Assembly: GCA_016928975.1 (NCBI GenBank)
Contig: JAFGJR010000209.1
Span: 1 to 10,933 of the forward strand
DNA: 10,933 nt
Direction of reading: 5' to 3'
Origin: Sedimentisphaerales bacterium
GTDB lineage: Bacteria; Planctomycetota; Phycisphaerae; Sedimentisphaerales; SG8-4
The notes beneath the pieces were generated by a model. The model saw nothing but the letters and a program-made list of their open reading frames with translations. It was not told the DNA's origin and made no database searches. Position 1 is the stretch's first letter. Each line of letters begins with the position of its first letter. Positions 1 to 7,164 of this stretch are shown in pieces. The translations under genes were made by a program, and so were the position numbers.

Positions 1-96
1 AGCCTCTATCACAGCGGTCTGTGGAGTACGTACTGGAAAGCCGAGCGAGCAGCCGCGTGAGATTGCCAGGATTCCTCCTCGCACACCGCGCCCGGG

Positions 97-110
97 GCAA
101 AGGGCTTTGC
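97..110. repeat. Short inverted repeat upstream of TA promoter
   Basis: GCAAAG-GG-CTTTGC forms a perfect 6-bp palindrome with a 2-bp centre. It ends 2 bp before the -35 box of the promoter at 113-141. Type II toxin-antitoxin operons are usually autorepressed at such sites, so an operator is a reasonable inference. It could also be a weak stem-loop of an upstream transcript, but no T-run follows. Confidence 0.35.
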
Positions 111-112
111 GT

Positions 113-141
113 TTGACTCGCCGGGTTCTGGAGGGTAGTAT
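113..141 (+). promoter_or_regulatory. Sigma70-type promoter of the first TA-like operon
   Basis: The -35 box TTGACT (113-118) is separated by exactly 17 bp from the -10 box TAGTAT (136-141). A transcript would start near 148, only about 9 nt before the ATG at 157, so the first gene would be nearly leaderless. Only a weak GAGAAG stretch precedes the ATG. Confidence 0.6.
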
Positions 142-156
142 GTGGACTGAGAAGTT

Positions 157-468
157 ATGGACGTACTCGTTCAGATAAAGCGGTTGGTTGTCTGCCGGCG
201 GGTCCTTTTTACCGAGAAGGCAGAGATCGAAATGGTGAGGGATGCGCTGACGCCGGAATTGGTGTACGAGGCGATCCTTAATGCGCCGGCGATCTTCAAG
301 GTGCTTCGTTCCCGCAATCCGAAAGGGAGACGGAGCGAGAGGCTCTATGTCATCAAGGGATTGACCTTTGACGGCATGGACATCTACACGAAAGGCAAAA
401 TACTTAAGAGGGAGGGAGTTGAGATTTTTTATGTCCTCATCTCATCGAAAAAGAGCACAGATATCTGA
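157..468 (+). CDS. DUF4258-like putative toxin of a TA pair
   Basis: This 103-residue basic protein is probably the toxin of a type II toxin-antitoxin pair. The second half, with YVIKGLTFDGMDIYTKGKI (64-82) and a C-terminal FYVLISSKKS, resembles small DUF4258 proteins of MqsR/RelE-like size. These are usually found next to a YgiT-type zinc-finger protein, which is what follows here with a 38-bp overlap. No catalytic residues can be assigned with certainty; the Lys/Arg-rich tail would suit RNA binding. The operon has its own promoter at 113-141 and a possible operator at 97-110. Family assignment is from remembered sequence patterns plus context; RNase activity is inferred, not seen. Confidence 0.7.
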   Translation: MDVLVQIKRLVVCRRVLFTEKAEIEMVRDALTPELVYEAILNAPAIFKVLRSRNPKGRRSERLYVIKGLTFDGMDIYTKGKILKREGVEIFYVLISSKKSTDI

Positions 469-667
469 GGCTTTGCCGTGCCCGGAGTGCGGCGAGGTTC
501 AGATGGTTCGCGTTGTGGAAGACGTCCAGCTCACAGACGGACTGACGGTCCGAAAGCTCGCGCATTACAGATGCCGCTCTTGTGGCTCGCGTTTCTTTGA
601 CGACGACGCCATACATGCCATTCAGGCGGTACGTGTGCCACGCCGTTCACCGGCCGCGACCTGCTGA
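431..667 (+). CDS. YgiT-type zinc-finger protein, putative antitoxin
   Basis: This 78-residue protein has two CxxC knuckles, CPEC at 17-20 and CRSC at 48-51, that would bind one zinc ion. The layout matches the N-terminal zinc domain of MqsA/YgiT antitoxins. The helix-turn-helix DNA-binding domain of full MqsA is absent, so it is a zinc-finger-only type. I chose the ATG at 431 because a purine-rich GGGAGGGAGTTGAG stretch precedes it and homology starts soon after; an in-frame ATG at 368 would lie deep inside the upstream gene. The 38-bp overlap with the DUF4258-like gene implies translational coupling. Its likely role is to neutralise that protein; this is inferred from the family pairing. 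Confidence 0.7.
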   Translation: MSSSHRKRAQISEALPCPECGEVQMVRVVEDVQLTDGLTVRKLAHYRCRSCGSRFFDDDAIHAIQAVRVPRRSPAATC

Positions 668-709
668 TTGCAGTACGCGTCTCGCGCTTCGGACTTCCGC
701 CGTAGGTGG

Positions 710-1390
710 CTACATGTCGGGCACGACTTCTATGGAGAGCTCGCCGGTGGGTTTGATTTTGAAGACGTAGATGAGTCCCTCCTGGAGCTTGCGGTAGACG
801 GCGTTGCCGTAGATGGCCTTGATGCCGTGCTCTTTGAGCTTGTCGAGATTGTTGGCGAGGTCCCAGATCTCGGTCCAGAAGAGCCGCTGTTGCTGGATGG
901 GCAGTGCCTGGAGCAAACCACCGTAGCGCTTGGGCTCGGTGCCGGGCTCCTCGATGGGGAAGCCATCCTGCGGGGCGGTCTTTTCGCCGTAGATGCGTCG
1001 CCACAGGTACAGCGCCCGGGCCCGGCCGTCCATGACCATCTTATCGCCGAACGTGACAATCAGGGCGTCGAAATGGATGACGTCGCCCTCGATCGTGTAC
1101 TCCTTCTGGAGGATTCGCCTGGTCTTGTCGTCACGGGCGGTCTCGACGAACCGGATCGTGGTCATCAGCCGGCCGTCCTCGTTGCGCTGCGAGATCACCT
1201 TAGCGTAGCCGATCTGGTCCTCGTCGGTCAAGTTGCCGATGGCCTGCTTGAGCTGCTTGTTTTCGTTGAGCAACTCGTGGATCGTCACGGCGCCGTGGTA
1301 GAGTCCGCGACCCATGTACGCAGCCCCCGCCACCAGCAAGGCGGTCACGCCAAGAGCCAGGAATCCGGTTTTTCTGCGAAGGTACGCCAT
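710..1390 (-). CDS. Unrecognised single-pass membrane protein
   Basis: I do not recognise this 226-residue protein. Residues 1-7 are basic (MAYLRRK) and are followed by one hydrophobic segment at about 9-27, so the protein is probably anchored in the membrane with the rest outside the cytoplasm. A short coiled-coil-like stretch (IHELLNENKQLKQAI, 37-51) follows. The remainder looks like a mixed alpha/beta globular domain ending in YVFKIKPTGELSIEVVPD. I prefer the start at 1390, with AGGGA just upstream, over an in-frame ATG at 1417 that has no ribosome site. The gene converges on the zinc-finger gene with a 42-bp gap and no visible terminator. The reading frame and composition look real, but the function is unknown. 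Confidence 0.65.
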   Translation of the reverse strand: MAYLRRKTGFLALGVTALLVAGAAYMGRGLYHGAVTIHELLNENKQLKQAIGNLTDEDQIGYAKVISQRNEDGRLMTTIRFVETARDDKTRRILQKEYTIEGDVIHFDALIVTFGDKMVMDGRARALYLWRRIYGEKTAPQDGFPIEEPGTEPKRYGGLLQALPIQQQRLFWTEIWDLANNLDKLKEHGIKAIYGNAVYRKLQEGLIYVFKIKPTGELSIEVVPDM

Positions 1391-1541
1391 GTGTCCCTGC
1401 CAGCCTTCTATTGCCATAGTACGGGCCGCCGCCCTCGGTTGTTTTCATCGGCTCACCGAATCGAGTTTCTCCAAAGTTTCGCCATTGCCCATTGCATTGC
1501 CGGTCGGGGGTCTGTATTCTATGCTCAAACACAGGTGTCAA

Positions 1542-1597
1542 GTAGCACGGGCATCCTGCCCGTGACCGTGAATTCATGGGCGAGACGCCCATGCTAC
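1542..1597. repeat. REP-like inverted hairpin pair (BIME-like)
   Basis: GTAG (1542-1545) is followed by a perfect 8-bp hairpin CACGGGCA-TCC-TGCCCGTG (1546-1564). After 10 bp comes the mirror-image unit: hairpin CATGGGCG-AGA-CGCCCATG (1575-1593), then CTAC (1594-1597). The two units are inverted relative to each other and match at about 18 of 23 positions. A GTAG tetranucleotide at the foot of a hairpin, in inverted pairs, is the known architecture of REP/BIME elements mobilised by RAYT (TnpA-REP) Y1 transposases. No RAYT gene is in this window. The element sits between divergently transcribed genes. Confidence 0.65.
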
Positions 1598-1622
1598 GGT
1601 GTCGATTGAAGGATGACTGTCT

Positions 1623-2417
1623 ATGATCAGGGAATGGTCCATCGCTGCACGAGTCACCGTACTGGCTAGTGTGTTAGCCCTGTCGGGTTGTTACGAGTCT
1701 GAGCTGTCACCGAAGATCACAGGTGAGGAGTCCCGCGTCACGTTGCCCCCCGGGCAGATGCCGCCGGCGCAGCATCTGCTCATGGGCAGATCGGTCCAGG
1801 GGCGGGCCATCATGGTCCAGGTCCTCGGTCAGGGCGGCGACACGACGTTCATCATGGGCACCATCCATGGCGACGAGCCCGCCGGACAGGTTCTGGTCGA
1901 GCAATTATCGGAGCATCTGCGGACAAATCCACGCCTGCTGGACGGCCGGCGGGTCGTCTTGCTGCCCGTTGCGAACCCCGATGGGCTGGCAGCGAAGACC
2001 CGGGAGAACATACGCGGCGTTGACCTCAACCGCAACTTCGAGACCACAAACCGCGTGAACAACGAGACGAATGGCCGTTCCGCTCTGACCGAGCCGGAAG
2101 CCCAGGCGTTGCAGAAGGTCATTAAGGACTTCGGTCCGAGTCGGATCGTGAGTATCCATCAGCCGTTGACATGCATCGACTATGATGGGCCGGCCGGCGC
2201 TCTGGCCACTCGCATGGCCCAGTATTGCGATCTGCCCATCAAGAAGCTGGGCGCCAAGCCAGGCTCACTCGGCACCTTCACCGGCGAGGAACTCAAGATC
2301 GCGACGATCACCCTCGAGTTGCCGGCGGCCGCGAAGAACATGACGGCTGCGGCCTTGTGGGAGCAGTACGGTAGAAGCCTCCTGGCGGCCGTCACGTATC
2401 CGGAACATCCCTTGTAG
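1623..2417 (+). CDS. M14-family zinc carboxypeptidase/amidase lipoprotein (MpaA-like)
   Basis: This 264-residue protein is probably a zinc-dependent peptidase acting on peptidoglycan peptides, like MpaA-type murein peptide amidases of family M14. A lipoprotein signal peptide is visible: a hydrophobic segment at 11-21 and lipobox LSGC with Cys23, so the enzyme should be lipid-anchored outside the inner membrane. Zinc ligands fit H82-G-D-E85 (in GTIHGDE) and H179 (SIHQP). N136-R137-N138 fits the substrate-binding NRN/Arg motif, and E232 in TLELP fits the catalytic glutamate. All expected M14 motifs are in order, so it looks active. The start is supported by AGGA 9 nt upstream. Exact substrate is not readable from the sequence. 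Confidence 0.85.
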   Translation: MIREWSIAARVTVLASVLALSGCYESELSPKITGEESRVTLPPGQMPPAQHLLMGRSVQGRAIMVQVLGQGGDTTFIMGTIHGDEPAGQVLVEQLSEHLRTNPRLLDGRRVVLLPVANPDGLAAKTRENIRGVDLNRNFETTNRVNNETNGRSALTEPEAQALQKVIKDFGPSRIVSIHQPLTCIDYDGPAGALATRMAQYCDLPIKKLGAKPGSLGTFTGEELKIATITLELPAAAKNMTAAALWEQYGRSLLAAVTYPEHPL

Positions 2418-2509
2418 CCCGCCCCCGTCCGCCGTGCACATCAGATGATCGGCCACGGCGAGGACCGGGACCCCGCACAAACAGACTCCGCGCCGGCTGT
2501 ACGTAGTAT

Positions 2510-2540
2510 TATAATGGCTGTAGAGTTCTTGAACGATTCA
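2510..2540 (+). promoter_or_regulatory. uvrB -10 box and leader palindromes
   Basis: A perfect TATAAT lies at 2510-2515, 41 bp before the uvrB ATG; no good -35 is found at the usual distance. Just after the expected start site are two overlapping palindromes, GTTC-TT-GAAC (2525-2534) and TGAA-CGA-TTCA (2530-2540). uvrB is an SOS gene in many bacteria, so these could be a LexA operator. The LexA motif of this lineage is not known to me, and the order is reversed relative to the GAAC-N4-GTTC box of Gram-positives. Confidence 0.4.
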
Positions 2541-2556
2541 TCTGAGCGTCGAAAGC

Positions 2557-4596
2557 ATGGGCATATACAGGCTGAACGATCAGTACAAGCCGGCGGGCGA
2601 CCAGCCGCAGGCCATTGAGCGGCTCGCGACGGGTCTGCGCAACGGGGAGAGATTTCAGACGTTGATGGGCGTGACCGGTAGCGGCAAGACCTTCACGATG
2701 GCCAATGTGATCGCGCAGTTCGACAAACCCGTCCTGCTGATCTCGCACAACAAGACCCTGGCGGCCCAGCTTTACGAGGAGTTCCGGGAGCTCTTCCCGG
2801 AAAACGCTGTCGAGTACTTCGTCAGCTATTACGACTACTACCAGCCGGAAGCATACATCCCACAGCGCGACATCTACATCGAGAAAGACGCCTCCCGCAA
2901 TGCGGATCTGGATCGATTGAGGTTGTCGACGACGACGAGCCTGTCCACCCGCCGGGACTGTATCGTGGTGGCGTCCGTCTCCTGCATCTTCGGCCTCGGC
3001 TCGCCGGAGGACTACAAGGCCAGCGTTGTCGCGGTCCGCACAGGCGAGACCTACGACCGCAATACGCTGCTCGGCCGCCTGGCCGACATCCAGTACACCC
3101 GCAACGACATCGACTTCCAGCGGGGCACCTTCCGCGTCCGCGGGGATGTGGTCGAGCTGCATCCGTCGTACGAGTCCTTCGCCGTCCGGATCGAGTTCTT
3201 CGGTGATCAGATCGAGCAGATCAACTACATCAATCCGGTGTCCAGCGAGATCCTCGCCGTCGAGAACCAGGTATTCATCTACCCAGCCCAGCACTATGTG
3301 ATGCCGGCCGAGAGGATCGGCTCAGCGGTCGAGGGCATCAGGACCGAGCTCGAATGGCGTCTCCAGCAACTCCGCACCGAGGGCAAGCTGCTCGAAGCTC
3401 AGCGCTTGCAGGCGCGGACGATGTACGACATCGAGATGATCCAGGAAGTCGGCTATTGCAGCGGAATCGAGAACTACTCGCGTCACCTGGCAGGCCTGCC
3501 GGCAGGCGCACGACCGTACACCCTTTTGGACTACTTTCCGAAGGATTTCATCCTGCTGATCGACGAGTCCCATGTGACGCTGCCGCAGTTGCGGGCAATG
3601 TGGGCCGGCGACAGGAGTCGCAAGGAGGTCCTGGTGGAGCACGGGTTCCGCCTGCCCAGCGCACTGGACAACCGGCCTCTGCGGTTCGAGGAGTTCTGCG
3701 AGAGCTGGAACCAGGTGATCTTCGTCTCCGCGACGCCCGGGCCGTATGAGATGGCTAAGTGTGGCAACGAGGTTGTAGAGCAGATCATCCGCCCGACCGG
3801 CCTGCTCGATCCCGACATCTTTGTCTCTCCGGCGGAGAATCAGGTCCAGCACCTGCTCGGCGAGATCGAAAAGCGGGTCCAGGCCAACGAGCGTACACTC
3901 GTGACGACCCTGACCAAGCGAATGGCCGAGCATCTGGCGGACTATGTGACCAAACGGGGTTTTCGCTGCCAGTACCTGCACAGCGAGATCGACACGCTCG
4001 AACGAATCGAGATTCTTCGTAACCTCCGCGAGGGCAATTTCGACGTGCTGGTCGGCGTAAACCTGCTGCGCGAGGGGCTTGACCTGCCCGAGGTGTCCTG
4101 CGTCGCGATCCTCGATGCCGACAAGGAAGGCTTCCTGCGAAGCCAGACCTCGCTGATTCAAACGATCGGGCGCACGGCCCGAAACATCAACGCCACGGTC
4201 TTTCTATACGCCGACCGTGTGACCGAATCCATGCAGAAAGCCATTGACGAAACCGATCGGCGCCGTACAATGCAACTGGCGTACAATCAAGAGCACAACA
4301 TCACGCCGGAGACGATACGGAAAGAAATCCGCAAGAGCCTCACCGAGCAGATCAAGGCGCAGCGTGTGGCCCGCGAGGCGGTTCGCCTCGGCGACTCCGA
4401 GTACGACAAGGTGGAGATGGCTGCCCAGATCGAACGGGAGATGTTCGAGGCCGCCGAAGCCCTCGATTTCGAGCGGGCGGCGGGTCTGCGCGACCAGTTG
4501 CGTGAGTTGAAGGAGTTGCCCGAGCTAATCGTGAGCAGCAGGACAAAGAGAGATGTTGCCAGAAGAACGCGAGGAAGGCGCAGAGCCACGTCCTGA
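2557..4596 (+). CDS. uvrB: UvrABC excinuclease subunit B
   Basis: This 679-residue protein is the damage-verifying helicase-like subunit of nucleotide excision repair. It is loaded by UvrA and recruits UvrC for dual incision. All hallmark motifs are present. The Walker A motif GVTGSGKT is at 38-45. The aromatic beta-hairpin that probes damage ([12 protein letters not shown]) is at 91-102. The DESH Walker B box is at 336-339, motif [11 protein letters not shown] at 391-398, and motif [11 protein letters not shown] at 535-543. The UVR domain that contacts UvrC covers about 621-656. Length matches the family. A short basic Arg-rich tail (663-679) follows the UVR domain. The start at 2557 gives the family's N-terminus ([11 protein letters not shown]); the ribosome site is weak. 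The 213-bp gap before nadC suggests separate transcription. Confidence 0.97.
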   Translation: MGIYRLNDQYKPAGDQPQAIERLATGLRNGERFQTLMGVTGSGKTFTMANVIAQFDKPVLLISHNKTLAAQLYEEFRELFPENAVEYFVSYYDYYQPEAYIPQRDIYIEKDASRNADLDRLRLSTTTSLSTRRDCIVVASVSCIFGLGSPEDYKASVVAVRTGETYDRNTLLGRLADIQYTRNDIDFQRGTFRVRGDVVELHPSYESFAVRIEFFGDQIEQINYINPVSSEILAVENQVFIYPAQHYVMPAERIGSAVEGIRTELEWRLQQLRTEGKLLEAQRLQARTMYDIEMIQEVGYCSGIENYSRHLAGLPAGARPYTLLDYFPKDFILLIDESHVTLPQLRAMWAGDRSRKEVLVEHGFRLPSALDNRPLRFEEFCESWNQVIFVSATPGPYEMAKCGNEVVEQIIRPTGLLDPDIFVSPAENQVQHLLGEIEKRVQANERTLVTTLTKRMAEHLADYVTKRGFRCQYLHSEIDTLERIEILRNLREGNFDVLVGVNLLREGLDLPEVSCVAILDADKEGFLRSQTSLIQTIGRTARNINATVFLYADRVTESMQKAIDETDRRRTMQLAYNQEHNITPETIRKEIRKSLTEQIKAQRVAREAVRLGDSEYDKVEMAAQIEREMFEAAEALDFERAAGLRDQLRELKELPELIVSSRTKRDVARRTRGRRRATS

Positions 4597-4779
4597 CCGC
4601 TGCCGACAGCCGGGCGGCGGGGAGGCACAGGTCTTTCGGCGACACGACCCGTTCTTACAGCGGACAGACTCTCATGCGGATGTCCACGGCTGGATCCCCC
4701 CGGGTCGATACACCTCCGCGTTTGAGCCCTGCGGAGCAGGGAGAGGACCTCGACCGGCGGCAGGAAGGTGGGCGGAACG

Positions 4780-4785
4780 TATATT
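4780..4785 (+). promoter_or_regulatory. Candidate -10 box for nadC-birA
   Basis: TATATT lies 24 bp before the nadC start, the only AT-rich hexamer in the 213-bp uvrB-nadC gap, but no convincing -35 box precedes it. A small hairpin CCCTGC-GGA-GCAGGG (4727-4741) upstream has no T-tract, so no terminator is called. Confidence 0.25.
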
Positions 4786-4809
4786 TGCGCGGTTCTTGGG
4801 GCTATCTGA

Positions 4810-5682
4810 ATGAGAAAGCTGGATATCAGGAGAATACGACCGCTGATTCGCATGGCGATGGAAGAGGACCTGGGCCGCGGCGATGTGACATCGGACCTGT
4901 TGTTTCGGGATGGTGCGCGGGCCAAGGCCGTGGTGGTGACGCGCGAGGAGATCGTCGTGGCGGGGTTGCCCGTGGTGGAGGAGATTCTGCGTCAGTACGA
5001 TGAGCGGTTGAAGATGACCCCCTACTGCGAGGATGGGCAATCGGCCCATGTGGGGAGCAAGCTGGCGGCCATCGAGGGACCTCTGCGGTCCATGCTCAGC
5101 GTGGAACGCGTGATGCTGAACTTCCTACAGCGGCTCAGCGGCATCGCGACGACGACCAGCCGATACGTCCGGGCGGTCAAGGGGACGAGAGCCAGGATCT
5201 ACGATACGCGAAAGACCCTCCCCGGCTGGCGGCTCCTCGAGAAGTACGCAGTCCGCTGCGGCGGTGGATACAACCACCGGCTCGGTCTCTATGACGGTGT
5301 GCTCATCAAGGATAACCATCTGGCCGAGTTGGGCAAGGATTTCTCCGCCAGACTACGCGAGGTCGTCAAGGAGGCCAGGAACGTCAAGGGGATCAGATTC
5401 GTCGCCGTCGAGGTGGATCACGTGGACGACCAGTTGAACCACGTGCTGAAGATCCCGGGTATCGATATCGTCCTGCTGGACAACATGGGCCAATGGCAGC
5501 TCAAGCACGCGGTGGAGATGCGCGACAAAATGTGCGGCAGGCGGGGCAAACCCCTGCTGGAAGCCTCCGGCAACATCACGCTGAACAACGTCTCCGAGAT
5601 CGCCCAGTGCGGCGTGGACCGGATCGCGGTGGGCGCCATCACACATTCCGCTGCCGCTGTGGACATCGGGCTCGACAGATAG
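4810..5682 (+). CDS. nadC: Nicotinate-nucleotide pyrophosphorylase (carboxylating)
   Basis: This 290-residue enzyme (quinolinate phosphoribosyltransferase, EC 2.4.2.19) joins quinolinate to PRPP, releasing CO2 and pyrophosphate. The product is nicotinate mononucleotide, for NAD synthesis. Family signatures run in order: EEDLGRGDVTS (18-28), FLQRLSGIAT (105-114), DTRKT (132-136), CGGGYNHR (150-157), IKDNH (166-170), LLDNM (222-226) and EASGNI (251-256). C-terminal VGAITHSA closes the phosphate-binding barrel end. Arg and Lys residues expected to bind quinolinate (R134, K135, R157, K167) are present. The start at 4810 is needed to keep the N-terminal helix; the ribosome site is weak. birA follows after 7 bp, so the two cofactor genes are probably one operon. 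nadA and nadB are not in the window. Confidence 0.96.
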   Translation: MRKLDIRRIRPLIRMAMEEDLGRGDVTSDLLFRDGARAKAVVVTREEIVVAGLPVVEEILRQYDERLKMTPYCEDGQSAHVGSKLAAIEGPLRSMLSVERVMLNFLQRLSGIATTTSRYVRAVKGTRARIYDTRKTLPGWRLLEKYAVRCGGGYNHRLGLYDGVLIKDNHLAELGKDFSARLREVVKEARNVKGIRFVAVEVDHVDDQLNHVLKIPGIDIVLLDNMGQWQLKHAVEMRDKMCGRRGKPLLEASGNITLNNVSEIAQCGVDRIAVGAITHSAAAVDIGLDR

Positions 5683-5689
5683 GCCACCA

Positions 5690-6538
5690 ATGCCAATCAA
5701 TGACCGGCTGGATCCGGACCTCATACTGGCCAACTTGAGGACCAAGCGGGTCGGGAGAGAGGTGCTCGTCTATGAGCAGACAGCGAGCACCAATGACATC
5801 CTCGTCGAGTACGCGAGAAACTCACGCCATGATGGACTCGTGGTCTTTGCCGAAGAGCAGACGGCCGGTCGCGGCCGCAGCGGAGCCAGATGGCACAGCA
5901 ACGCGGGTCACAGCCTGTTGTTCTCCATCCTGCTAACGGATTGCGAAATCGGCGGCGAGCTGCTCTCGCTCACGTGCGCCGTCGCGGTGACCGAGGCGAT
6001 CGGCCAGGTGGGACCCCACTACGCCGCGATCAAGTGGCCCAACGACATCCTGCTCGCCGGCCGAAAGGTCGCCGGCATCCTCATTGAAAATCAAGGATCA
6101 AAGATCAAAAATCAAAAATGTCATTGCAGGGAGGCCGGAGAGACCTGCAGCCTAAAGCGTACAGCCTCCAGCCTGTTCGTCGTCGGTATCGGCATCAACT
6201 GCCATCAGACACAGGACGACTTCCCGCCTGAGTTACGAGAGATCGCAACGAGCCTTGACCTGGTCGCCGGCACGCGATGCCGTCGCGTGACTGTCGCTCG
6301 ACGAGTGCTCACGTCACTGGATCACTGGCTCAACGTAGCCGAGCGAGACAGCCACCGAGTGACAGAAACCTGGAGCCGCCTGAGCATGCAGTTGAATCAA
6401 CGTGTCACCCTCTCCTGCAACCGTCGCCGCTTCACCGGCAACTGCATCGGCGTCGACCCGGAGAAGGGTCTGATCCTCCAGCTCGACCGCGGCGGCGTCC
6501 GAATGTTCGACGCCGCCCACACCCACATCGTCAAGTGA
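5690..6538 (+). CDS. birA: Biotin--[acetyl-CoA-carboxylase] ligase, no HTH domain
   Basis: This 282-residue enzyme (EC 6.3.4.15) activates biotin with ATP and attaches it to the carrier protein of biotin carboxylases. Visible motifs are TASTND (26-31), the biotinyl-AMP loop AGRGRSGARWHSN (60-72), IKWPNDIL (109-116), VAGILIE (121-127) and VVGIGIN (163-169). The C-terminal SH3-like domain has GLILQLDRGG. There is no N-terminal helix-turn-helix domain, so it is a group I ligase and not a repressor. Between GILIE and FVVGIGIN sits an extra stretch of about 29 residues encoded by 6089-6175, largely two heptanucleotide tandem repeats. The family normally has a loop of only a few residues there, so it should tolerate the insert. 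The gene ends 8 bp from the convergent TA operon, and its 3' end is duplicated at 7162-7298. Confidence 0.93.
   Translation: MPINDRLDPDLILANLRTKRVGREVLVYEQTASTNDILVEYARNSRHDGLVVFAEEQTAGRGRSGARWHSNAGHSLLFSILLTDCEIGGELLSLTCAVAVTEAIGQVGPHYAAIKWPNDILLAGRKVAGILIENQGSKIKNQKCHCREAGETCSLKRTASSLFVVGIGINCHQTQDDFPPELREIATSLDLVAGTRCRRVTVARRVLTSLDHWLNVAERDSHRVTETWSRLSMQLNQRVTLSCNRRRFTGNCIGVDPEKGLILQLDRGGVRMFDAAHTHIVK
6090..6117. repeat. Heptanucleotide tandem repeat inside birA (ATCAARR x4)
   Basis: Four head-to-tail 7-mers: ATCAAGG, ATCAAAG, ATCAAAA and ATCAAAA, followed by ATG. They are strongly A-rich in a GC-rich gene and lie at a loop where the BirA family has no such sequence. Seven is not a multiple of three, so gain or loss of one unit would shift the birA frame. 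Confidence 0.85.
6144..6175. repeat. Second heptanucleotide tandem repeat inside birA (CCTNNAG x4)
   Basis: Units are CCTGCAG, CCTAAAG, CGTACAG and CCTCCAG, followed by a partial CCTG. The sequence is unrelated to the array at 6090-6117, but has the same 7-bp period and lies in the same insertion of birA. Heptanucleotide short tandem repeats (STRR) are an established repeat class in filamentous cyanobacteria; this resembles them in form only. Confidence 0.75.
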
Positions 6539-6546
6539 CCGGCTGT

Positions 6547-6822
6547 CTACGCCGACGCGCGAAGCTTCTCCTGCAACCAGAGGTTAATTAGAGTCTCGGT
6601 GGATACGCCCTGTTGGCGCGCCTGCCTGCGCACCTGTCGCAGCAGATCCTTCGCTACCGGACAATACACCTTGCTTGAGGACAAGTCAACCTCCACTTCG
6701 ACCGGTTCCATGTCCTCTTCATAGTCCGCGGTACTGTGAGTATCCCAGAAATCCGATAGCTCCTCAAGCGTCTCGAAACTCTCCGGCAGGACATCTTTGC
6801 GTGCTGGCTCTCTATCTTGCAT
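6547..6822 (-). CDS. BrnA/CopG-family antitoxin
   Basis: This 91-residue protein looks like the antitoxin of a BrnT/BrnA-type module. Residues 17-40 carry the acidic FWDTHSTADYEEDMEP segment typical of the CopG_antitoxin family (PF12441), which wraps the toxin. Residues about 44-88 (VEVDLSSSKVYCPVAKDLL..., GVSTETLINLWLQEKL) fit a ribbon-helix-helix DNA-binding domain. The start at 6822 overlaps the toxin gene by 11 bp and has AAGGAG 10 nt upstream, so the two are translationally coupled. The antitoxin should both bind the toxin and repress the operon promoter near 7136-7164. Toxin-first order is usual for brnTA. Confidence 0.85.
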   Translation of the reverse strand: MQDREPARKDVLPESFETLEELSDFWDTHSTADYEEDMEPVEVEVDLSSSKVYCPVAKDLLRQVRRQARQQGVSTETLINLWLQEKLRASA

Positions 6823-7093
6823 AGCCTTTTCGCTCCTTGTCGTCCATATCCCGCGAACTCAATATCAGCGCCTCATTGGTCATCTTGTGGATGAAGAAGA
6901 CGACCAGATAGCGACCTGCACTTGTTTGCCCCAAAGCGCGATAGACATCTTCGCCGCGATAGCGCCCTCTGTTCATTCGCTTGATTCTTGGCTGCCTACG
7001 GAAGACTTGTTCCACTTCATCGGGAACCACTCCGTGCTTGGTCTCAAGCTTCTCGACGATTTCCTCCAGCCAGATCAAGCCTGCCATCCTCAT
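6812..7093 (-). CDS. BrnT-family (DUF497) toxin
   Basis: This 93-residue protein is a probable ribonuclease toxin with the BrnT/RelE-like fold. Evidence: the N-terminal helix with EIVEKLETKHGV (11-22, the KHGV motif), EVEQVF (26-31), a RYRGEDVYRALGQT strand region (44-57), the hydrophobic strand RYLVVFFIH (61-69), and a C-terminal SSRDM...ERKGYAR. The last is in the position of the conserved arginine/acidic catalytic motif of the family. The start at 7093 is preceded by GAGGA at 7 nt; an ATG two codons later (7087) is an alternative. It is first in its operon and overlaps the antitoxin by 11 bp. Catalytic residues are inferred from the family, not tested. Confidence 0.87.
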   Translation of the reverse strand: MRMAGLIWLEEIVEKLETKHGVVPDEVEQVFRRQPRIKRMNRGRYRGEDVYRALGQTSAGRYLVVFFIHKMTNEALILSSRDMDDKERKGYAR

Positions 7094-7135
7094 CAGTCAT
7101 TCCTCGACATCCGAATTGTCCTTTCTTACCGTTGC

Positions 7136-7164
7136 ATAATAGCATGCGCCGCCCGATCCGTCAA
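7136..7164 (-). promoter_or_regulatory. Sigma70-type promoter of the BrnTA-like operon
   Basis: On the minus strand the -35 TTGACG (7164-7159) and the -10 TATTAT (7141-7136) are 17 bp apart. The transcript would start near 7129, giving a leader of about 35 nt to the toxin ATG. The -35 box lies at the boundary of the birA-like fragment that starts at 7162. Confidence 0.6.

Noticed and set aside
97..112. Intrinsic terminator of an upstream gene
   Set aside because: The stem is only 6 bp and just three T residues follow, interrupted by the -35 box.
668..1609. A 313-codon plus-strand reading frame opposite the membrane-protein gene
   Set aside because: It is antisense to a gene with a clear signal/membrane segment and plausible domain; its own translation has no recognisable pattern and runs through the REP-like hairpins.
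3322..4161. Long minus-strand reading frames opposite uvrB (also 2509-3294)
   Set aside because: Shadow frames of a GC-rich gene; uvrB on the plus strand is unambiguous.
6411..6578. 12-bp direct repeat TCTCCTGCAACC at 6411-6422 and 6567-6578
   Set aside because: A 12-mer match is expected by chance in a window of this size, and the copies do not mark the ends of the TA unit.
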